Shown here: in pieces, positions 7,201-11,183 of the stretch | Numbering within the stretch: position 1 is the stretch's first letter | Layout of the letters: each line of letters starts with the position of its first letter | Origin: JBBRLG01 sp038231495 | Lineage (GTDB): Bacteria > Planctomycetota > Planctomycetia > Gemmatales > Gemmataceae | Direction: 5' to 3' | DNA length: 11,183 nucleotides | Assembly (NCBI GenBank): GCA_038231495.1 | Contig: JBBRLG010000220.1 | Location: 1 to 11,183, forward strand | Notes under the pieces: model-generated | What the model was told of the DNA's origin: nothing | The model's database searches: none | What the model saw: the letters and a program-made list of their open reading frames with translations, nothing else | Program-made: the position numbers and the translations under genes

Positions 7201-8670
7201 ATGTCTCAAAACCCCGCCGCGTTCGACCCGCTGCAACGCTGGGAAAAGGTATGCGTCGGCTTGCTGCTGGCGTCGGCGGTGGTGTTCGGCGGCCTGGTCG
7301 AAAACAAGTCGGCGTTCCTCAACCGCCGCATGGGCGACCTCGGCTGCTACCTCCGCGCGGCGTGGGCCGTGCGTGCCGGCGTCGATATGTACGGCCTGAC
7401 CGAGGACAACGGCTGGCACTACAACTACCCGCCGCTGTACGCCATCCTCCTGACGCCGTTGGCCGACCCGCCCGCCCGCGACACGTCGGAGCTGGCCGCC
7501 GCCTCTGTCGGCATCGCCGCCTCGCCGCTCGGCGGACCGTTGCCCGCCGTTGCCGTGCTGCCTGCCGGCGCTTCTTACCTTGCTCCCGACGTGCCGTATA
7601 CCACGCCGTACGCGGTTTCGGTGGCGGTCACCTACATCGTCAACGTGCTTTGCCTCGCGCTCGCCGTCCACCTGCTCGCGCGTAGCCTGGAGCGGACGGC
7701 CGCGGACCCGGCGGTGCGTACGCTGCCAAGAGGTTGTCGTCGCTGGTGGCTGTTGCGCACGCTGCCGGTGCTAGCGTGCTTGCCGCCCATCGGCCACACG
7801 CTCATGCGCGGACAGGCGAATTTCATTCTGCTGCTGTGCGTCTGCGGGTTGATCGCGGGCCTACTGCAACAGCGGCGTCTGACCGCGGGCGTCTACCTGG
7901 CCGGAGCCATCTGTTTGAAAATCTTCCCCGCTTACCTGCTGCTGATCCCGTTCTGGCGGCGCGACCTGCGCTGCGGCGCGGGCTGTGCGCTGGGCCTGTT
8001 CGTCGGCCTTCTGCTCATTCCGCTGGTGGTGCTGGGGCCGGAACGCACGGTATCGTCCTACCGGCAACTGGCGATCGTCCTGGTCGGCCCGGCGCTCGGC
8101 GTCGGCGAGGACACGACGCGCGCCGAGGAACTCATCAACGTGACCGCGACCGACAGCCAGTCGTTCCGCTCGATCCTCCACAACACGATCCACCTCGACC
8201 GCGCGACGCGCCCGGCCCAGGCGTCGCCGCTGGTGCAGAAAATCCACTGGGCCGTCGGCGGCGCGTTCACGCTGGCAACGCTGCTCGTCGCGGGCTACCG
8301 GCGGACGCTGACCGGCCCGGCCCTGGTGCTGTTCGTCGGCTCGTTGACGCTCGTGATGATCCTGATGAGTCCCGTCTGCCATACGCACTATTTCGCGCTG
8401 TCGCTGCCGCTGGTCATGGGCCTGATCGCGTGGGACTGGGAGCGCACGGGCCGTGCGGGTCTGAGTGCGGGCGTCATCGCCCTGATCGCGGTGCAGATCG
8501 CGGGCAACACGCTGCCGCTGCTGCCGGCGACGGAAGTGCTCAAGGGCGTGGGCCTGGCGACGTACACGGCGTTGTCGCTGTGGCTCCTGGCGTGCGTCGC
8601 GATTCGGCGCTCGGCTGCCGCGCCGAGCGTGGCGGTGCCAACGCGGACCGACTTGTCGGCGGCGGCGTGA
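7201..8670 (+). CDS. GT87-family membrane glycosyltransferase (second copy)
   Basis: A 489-residue polytopic membrane protein of the GT87/DUF2029 GT-C group. Landmarks: first helix about 17-33; GDLGCYLRAAWAVRAG (45-60) with Asp46 in the first external loop; NYPPLYAILLTPLA (75-88); GQANFILLL (204-212); ICLKIFPAYLLLIPFWRR (237-254) with Lys240 and Pro243; and a late SPVCHTHYFALSLPL (389-403). It keeps these better than the first GT87 protein and is 83 residues longer, with an extra segment at about 89-140. The ATG at 7201 is chosen over a TTG at 7150: the extra 17 codons are polar and low in complexity, start inside the AGCTAAC repeat and precede a normal membrane N-terminus; AAGAGA lies about 6 bp before the ATG. 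Likely role: transfer of a sugar (mannose in characterised actinobacterial relatives) from a polyprenyl phosphate carrier. Same strand as the GT2 gene after a 98-bp gap, so co-transcription is likely but coupling is weaker. Confidence 0.86.
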   Translation: MSQNPAAFDPLQRWEKVCVGLLLASAVVFGGLVENKSAFLNRRMGDLGCYLRAAWAVRAGVDMYGLTEDNGWHYNYPPLYAILLTPLADPPARDTSELAAASVGIAASPLGGPLPAVAVLPAGASYLAPDVPYTTPYAVSVAVTYIVNVLCLALAVHLLARSLERTAADPAVRTLPRGCRRWWLLRTLPVLACLPPIGHTLMRGQANFILLLCVCGLIAGLLQQRRLTAGVYLAGAICLKIFPAYLLLIPFWRRDLRCGAGCALGLFVGLLLIPLVVLGPERTVSSYRQLAIVLVGPALGVGEDTTRAEELINVTATDSQSFRSILHNTIHLDRATRPAQASPLVQKIHWAVGGAFTLATLLVAGYRRTLTGPALVLFVGSLTLVMILMSPVCHTHYFALSLPLVMGLIAWDWERTGRAGLSAGVIALIAVQIAGNTLPLLPATEVLKGVGLATYTALSLWLLACVAIRRSAAAPSVAVPTRTDLSAAA

Positions 8671-8749
8671 AACCGCCGGACGCCTGCAAATAGCATTTCA
8701 GCCGTCGCCAATCGCTTTATTCGCCGATTTGCCAATTTGCGCCCGAATC

Positions 8750-8785
8750 GACCCTAGCCAAGCCAATGCACATATGGCGAGGGTC
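8750..8785. repeat. Inverted pair of the GACCCTNGCCA repeat
   Basis: GACCCTAGCCA at 8750-8760 faces TGGCGAGGGTC at 8775-8785, pairing at 10 of 11 positions with a 14-nt loop. Both arms are copies of the core that forms the tandem array 90-190 bp further on. It lies 80 bp after the last GT87 stop. It could be a transcript-end hairpin, but no T-run follows (a C-run does). Confidence 0.55.
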
Positions 8786-8871
8786 CCCCCCCTGCCGACG
8801 CCAAGGGCCGCAGACACGTTTCCTTAAGTCCCTATGGATAGGTGAGTTAATTCCATCAGCGCCGCGGATTT

Positions 8872-8959
8872 CGACCCTGGCCAATGTCGACCCTCGCCAA
8901 CAACAAACCGACCCTTGCCATGAAAAAGCCCACCCTTGCCAACGGCAAACCGACGGCTG
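8872..8959 (+). repeat. Degenerate 21-bp tandem repeat with a possible 35-codon frame
   Basis: Copies of CGACCCTNGCCAA start at 8872, 8888, 8909 and 8930 (the last as CCACCCTTGCC). The last three are spaced exactly 21 bp, so the reading frame is kept; units 1 and 3 of the 21-bp array (8890-8910, 8932-8952) agree at 18 of 21 bases. A small frame from ATG 8884 to TAA 8989-8991 would encode 35 residues with the heptads PTLANNK, PTLAMKK, PTLANGK and a decayed PTAEKHR. No Shine-Dalgarno precedes that ATG, so I list it as repeat DNA, with coding only possible. Confidence 0.55.
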
Positions 8960-9002
8960 AAAAACACAGAGCCAGCTGCGATGCCCCTTAAGCCTGATTG
9001 TC

Positions 9003-9031
9003 TTGACGTTAGAAGCTGCAATCCTTATTAT
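9003..9031 (+). promoter_or_regulatory. Sigma70-type promoter upstream of the methyltransferase
   Basis: TTGACG (9003-9008) and TATTAT (9026-9031) are separated by exactly 17 bp; each box differs from consensus at one position. It lies in a locally AT-rich patch, 168 bp before the chosen methyltransferase ATG, on the same strand. A second weaker pair, TTGGAG (9085-9090) and TAAAAT (9109-9114) with an 18-bp spacer, is closer to the gene. Prediction by eye only. Confidence 0.5.
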
Positions 9032-9182
9032 GTACAAACGTTTACATATTGGCAGGCTGCTCCGCGGGATTGTCTATCATGCCATTGGAGGAAGGGCAGC
9101 CGCGGCGGTAAAATGGGGTTACGCCTGTGGCGACAGGGCCGCTGCTAGCACGCGCCGAACTTCTGGCAACCCAATCCGGTTC

Positions 9183-9188
9183 GGAGGA
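9183..9188 (+). promoter_or_regulatory. Ribosome binding site that fixes the methyltransferase start
   Basis: GGAGGA stands 10 bp before the ATG at 9199. It decides between this ATG and an in-frame GTG at 9127, which has no such site and would add 24 residues not expected for a C5 methyltransferase. Confidence 0.65.
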
Positions 9189-9198
9189 CGAATTCAAG

Positions 9199-10434
9199 AT
9201 GGCTACGACGGCGAAGCCTAAAACGACGTTTGATGTCGTTGACTTGTTTTGTGGCGCGGGCGGGATGTCTCTTGGCTTTGCGTTCGAAGGATTGCACGTA
9301 GTCGGGGCCCTCGACTCTTGGAAACCAGCCGTCGAGACTTATCGGGCCAACCTTGGCGATCACGCCACGCTCGCACAAATCGGCGACGACACCTTATTGT
9401 CTCCTGCTGACGTAATCATTGGTGGCCCACCCTGTCAGGGCTTCTCGTCGGCCGGTTCGCGCCGCAAAGGAGACCAGCGAAACAATCTTGTCAGCGTCTT
9501 CGCCCGCCTCATTGCCCGCCACCGTCCCCGTGCGTTCGTGTTTGAGAACGTCGAGGGGTTTGTGACCAATGATGGCGGACGGTTTGTCCTCGATCTACTC
9601 GACCCGGTGATCGAGGCCGGATACTGGGTCCATGTTCGGAAGGTGAATGCAGCCAACTACGGAGTACCCCAGCACCGCAAGCGGGTACTCGCAATTGGCG
9701 GTCAAGGATGGACGCCGACCTTTCCATCACCGACTCACTCAGCCTGGGGTGCGCCGGGCGCGTCGGCCTACCCAGCGCTGCCGCTCGCGCCGACGCTTGA
9801 AGAGGCTCTCCGTGACCTTCCTCCCGCGTCCGCGGCGAAACGGGGCGAACAGGACGACGGCCTAGACCACGTGTACCCGTCACTGGGTGAGACGGACTTC
9901 AATCGGGCGCGATTGCTGGGGCCGGGTCAGCGGATGCGCGACTTGCCCGAAGAACTGTGGCACACTAGCTACCGTCGTCGGGCGTTTCGTCGCGTGATGG
10001 ATGGCATGCCGACCGAACGGCGCGGCGGTGCGCCGGCAGGCGTGCGTCGCCTGAACTTCGACGAGCCATGTAAGGCCATCACAGGTGGGGCGCAAAACGA
10101 GTTCCTGCATCCCGAGGAACACCGGCCGCTGACGATCCGCGAGTGCGCTCGCGTGCAGACCTTCCCCGACTCTTTCCGGTTCATCGGGAAACGTTCTGAG
10201 CGGCTACGGTTGATCGGCAATGCCGTGCCTCCGCTGCTCGCGTCGGCCGTTGCCCGACAGTTGCTGGCGGATTTGGCAGCGCGGAAACCTGTGTCGCCGG
10301 GCCCAGGCCGGCTTTTGAGTTTCCAACCGACATCTTCAATCGGCATGAGCCCCGCGCTCGACCGCGTGTGCCGCGTGGTCTGGAAGCGCTACGGCGATGT
10401 TCACGGGGGACTTTTCGCCAATGACCCTGTCTAA
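9199..10434 (+). CDS. DNA (cytosine-5) methyltransferase of a type II restriction-modification system
   Basis: A 411-residue C5-cytosine methyltransferase with the family motifs in order: motif I DLFCGAGGMSLG (15-26, SAM binding); motif IV GGPPCQGFS (75-83) with catalytic Cys79; motif VI ENV (116-118); motif VIII QHRKR (158-162); motif IX RECARVQTFPDSF (314-326); motif X GNAVPP (340-345). The variable target-recognition region lies between VIII and IX, about 170-310. It methylates C5 of a cytosine within a specific site using S-adenosylmethionine; the site cannot be read from sequence. All catalytic motifs are intact. Length is ordinary; a tail of about 50 residues follows motif X. The last 14 bp overlap the start of the next gene, the usual tight coupling of a modification and restriction pair. 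Codon choice looks less GC-biased than in the glycosyltransferase genes, consistent with horizontal acquisition. Confidence 0.95.
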   Translation: MATTAKPKTTFDVVDLFCGAGGMSLGFAFEGLHVVGALDSWKPAVETYRANLGDHATLAQIGDDTLLSPADVIIGGPPCQGFSSAGSRRKGDQRNNLVSVFARLIARHRPRAFVFENVEGFVTNDGGRFVLDLLDPVIEAGYWVHVRKVNAANYGVPQHRKRVLAIGGQGWTPTFPSPTHSAWGAPGASAYPALPLAPTLEEALRDLPPASAAKRGEQDDGLDHVYPSLGETDFNRARLLGPGQRMRDLPEELWHTSYRRRAFRRVMDGMPTERRGGAPAGVRRLNFDEPCKAITGGAQNEFLHPEEHRPLTIRECARVQTFPDSFRFIGKRSERLRLIGNAVPPLLASAVARQLLADLAARKPVSPGPGRLLSFQPTSSIGMSPALDRVCRVVWKRYGDVHGGLFANDPV

Positions 10435-11183
10435 GCAAGACCTGACAATCTGGCGCAAGGCCCGCGCCGCCGGGGCCGGCGGGCAGGGCGTCAGCCTCGA
10501 CGATGCCATGTGCGGCCATGTCCTCGCCATGATCGTCCACGATCTGGGATTGCGTAACACGTTTCCGCAAGTTCCGGCACAATTGGGTAACTTCTTCGCG
10601 CTCGAAGAGTTCACCTCACCGTTTCCGGAGCCAAAGCAAGTATACGAGCAACTTGCCGAAGCTATTCCCGATTCGGTGACCTACTTCTCCTGCTTGGCGC
10701 GGCTCCTCAAATCTCGGTTGAAGTACGCGCGTATCTTGTCCAGTCAGCCCTTCCCGACGCTCGATCAGGTCGGTCCCCGCGCCCTCTTGCAGTACGGCAA
10801 ACTCAGCCCCACGGCACTAACGGCCTTCATGTATTGGCGGAAATGGTTCATGGACGTGGATAACCGCGCCGGGCAAGAGACTGGTTATCTGTTCGAGCCG
10901 GTCATCGCTTCGGCCGTGGGCGGCATCGCGTATAGCGCAACGAAAAGCATCGTCAGAAGTCACAGGGACAAGAAGGGGCGGCAGGTCGATTGTCTGATCG
11001 AAGACAGCAACGTGAAGGACGCCTACGAGTTCAAGGTGAGAGTCACCATCGCCGCCTCCGGGCAGGGTCGCTGGGCCGAGGAACTGGACTTCCCAATTGA
11101 CTGCCGGGACAGGGGTCCATTCCCAAAAAGGGGTGATACGAATCGCGACAGACGATACCATAGGCTGCGTCTGAAATGCCACA
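10421..11183 (+). CDS. Probable type II restriction endonuclease (PD-(D/E)XK type), 3' end outside window or disrupted
   Basis: An open frame from ATG 10421 to the window end (254 residues seen, no stop), preceded by GGGGGA about 10 bp upstream and overlapping the methyltransferase by 14 bp. The N-terminal part (1-145) is mostly helical. A PD-(D/E)XK-like core follows: E158 in LFEPVIASA; then GRQVDCLI (186-193) with Asp190; then AYEFKVRVTIAASGQGRW (201-218) with Glu203-x-Lys205, the spacing expected of the catalytic D...ExK. I have a general memory of restriction enzymes with a similar YEFK-RVTIAASGQGR block, but I cannot name the family or its target site. It should cut unmodified copies of the site protected by the adjacent methyltransferase. 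After about residue 226 the translation becomes highly charged (RDRGPFPKRGDTNRDRR) and no longer looks like the beta-strand expected next in such a core, so the gene may be broken near 11100. Confidence 0.72.
   Translation, partial: MTLSKQDLTIWRKARAAGAGGQGVSLDDAMCGHVLAMIVHDLGLRNTFPQVPAQLGNFFALEEFTSPFPEPKQVYEQLAEAIPDSVTYFSCLARLLKSRLKYARILSSQPFPTLDQVGPRALLQYGKLSPTALTAFMYWRKWFMDVDNRAGQETGYLFEPVIASAVGGIAYSATKSIVRSHRDKKGRQVDCLIEDSNVKDAYEFKVRVTIAASGQGRWAEELDFPIDCRDRGPFPKRGDTNRDRRYHRLRLKCH

Larger units (their letters stand above)
8671..9198. other. Repeat-rich intergenic region, about 530 bp, without a convincing gene
   Basis: Between the second GT87 gene and the methyltransferase I see no frame with a good start, ribosome site and protein-like composition. 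The region holds a family of degenerate copies of GACCCTNGCCA (one inverted pair, one direct copy and a 21-bp tandem array) followed by a sigma70-like promoter. Base composition is visibly lower in GC around 9000-9050 than in the flanking genes, consistent with a boundary of acquired DNA. Minus-strand frames across it (8717-9037, 8824-9021) show repeated Gly/Trp patterns that are only the tandem DNA repeat read in another frame. Confidence 0.6.

Noticed and set aside
8872..8942. CRISPR-like array
   Set aside because: Units are about 13 bp with 3-8 bp between them, degenerate, and without cas genes; this does not fit CRISPR repeats and spacers.
8717..9037. Minus-strand frame with repeated Trp-Gln-Gly segments
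   Set aside because: The apparent peptide repeats are the 21-bp DNA repeat read backwards. There is no plausible ribosome site or composition.
9031..9046. Possible operator TGTA...TACA around AACGTT just after the -10 box
   Set aside because: Only the outer four bases and a small core are symmetric, the rest mismatches, and no controller gene is present.
10817..11182. Minus-strand frame of 121 codons at the window end
   Set aside because: It is antisense to the endonuclease gene, which has the D...ExK core and the methyltransferase overlap. No motif is seen in the minus-strand product.

Overview
The window is GC-rich, densely coded bacterial DNA. Long spurious reading frames lie opposite most genes. 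The mix of families (a PQQ-type propeller protein, a secreted repeat protein of unknown function, two GT87 membrane glycosyltransferases, short dispersed palindromes) fits a planctomycete, possibly of the Gemmata group. That assignment is an impression from gene style, since no rRNA or marker gene is present. The window opens inside one gene and closes inside another, so both ends are cut.

Layout. (1) 1-1167: 3' part of a plus-strand TIM-barrel, aldolase-like protein. (2) 1197-3716: two minus-strand genes for exported proteins, a PQQ-like beta-propeller protein and, upstream of it, a 436-residue protein made of a tandemly duplicated two-part module. (3) 3717-3996: divergent intergenic region holding a near-perfect 21-bp palindrome. 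(4) 3997-8670: a plus-strand cluster of four genes: a ChbG/YdjC (NaxD/HpnK-type) carbohydrate deacetylase, a GT87 membrane glycosyltransferase, a GtrB/ArnC/DPM-like GT2 polyprenyl-phosphate glycosyltransferase, and a second GT87 protein. The first three are tightly coupled (11-bp overlap, then a 12-bp gap). (5) 8671-9198: about 530 bp without a convincing gene, holding a degenerate repeat family (core GACCCTNGCCA) in direct, inverted and 21-bp tandem arrangement, and a near-consensus sigma70-type promoter. (6) 9199-11183: a probable type II restriction-modification pair. It has a C5-cytosine methyltransferase with all key motifs, overlapped by 14 bp by a gene for a PD-(D/E)XK-type protein that is probably the cognate endonuclease.

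How the genes may work together. The four-gene cluster resembles, in logic, lipid A sugar modification by ArnC/ArnD/ArnT and by Francisella FlmF2/NaxD/FlmK: a GT2 enzyme loads an N-acylated sugar on a polyprenyl phosphate, a deacetylase exposes the amine, and membrane GT-C enzymes transfer the sugar outside the cytoplasm. Here the deacetylase is of the NaxD (YdjC) superfamily and the GT-C enzymes are GT87. This is inference from family identity and gene order. The restriction-modification pair looks like an accessory insertion beside a repeat-rich spacer. Its endonuclease frame loses its domain-like character in the last 80 bp, which may mark a disruption by a mobile or repeat element at the window edge.

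A second theme is a small palindromic repeat family (core TTGCCGCnTGCGGCTTTGCG) with three copies: a half site after the first gene, a full palindrome in the divergent spacer, and a full palindrome that forms the last codons and stop of the first GT87 gene.
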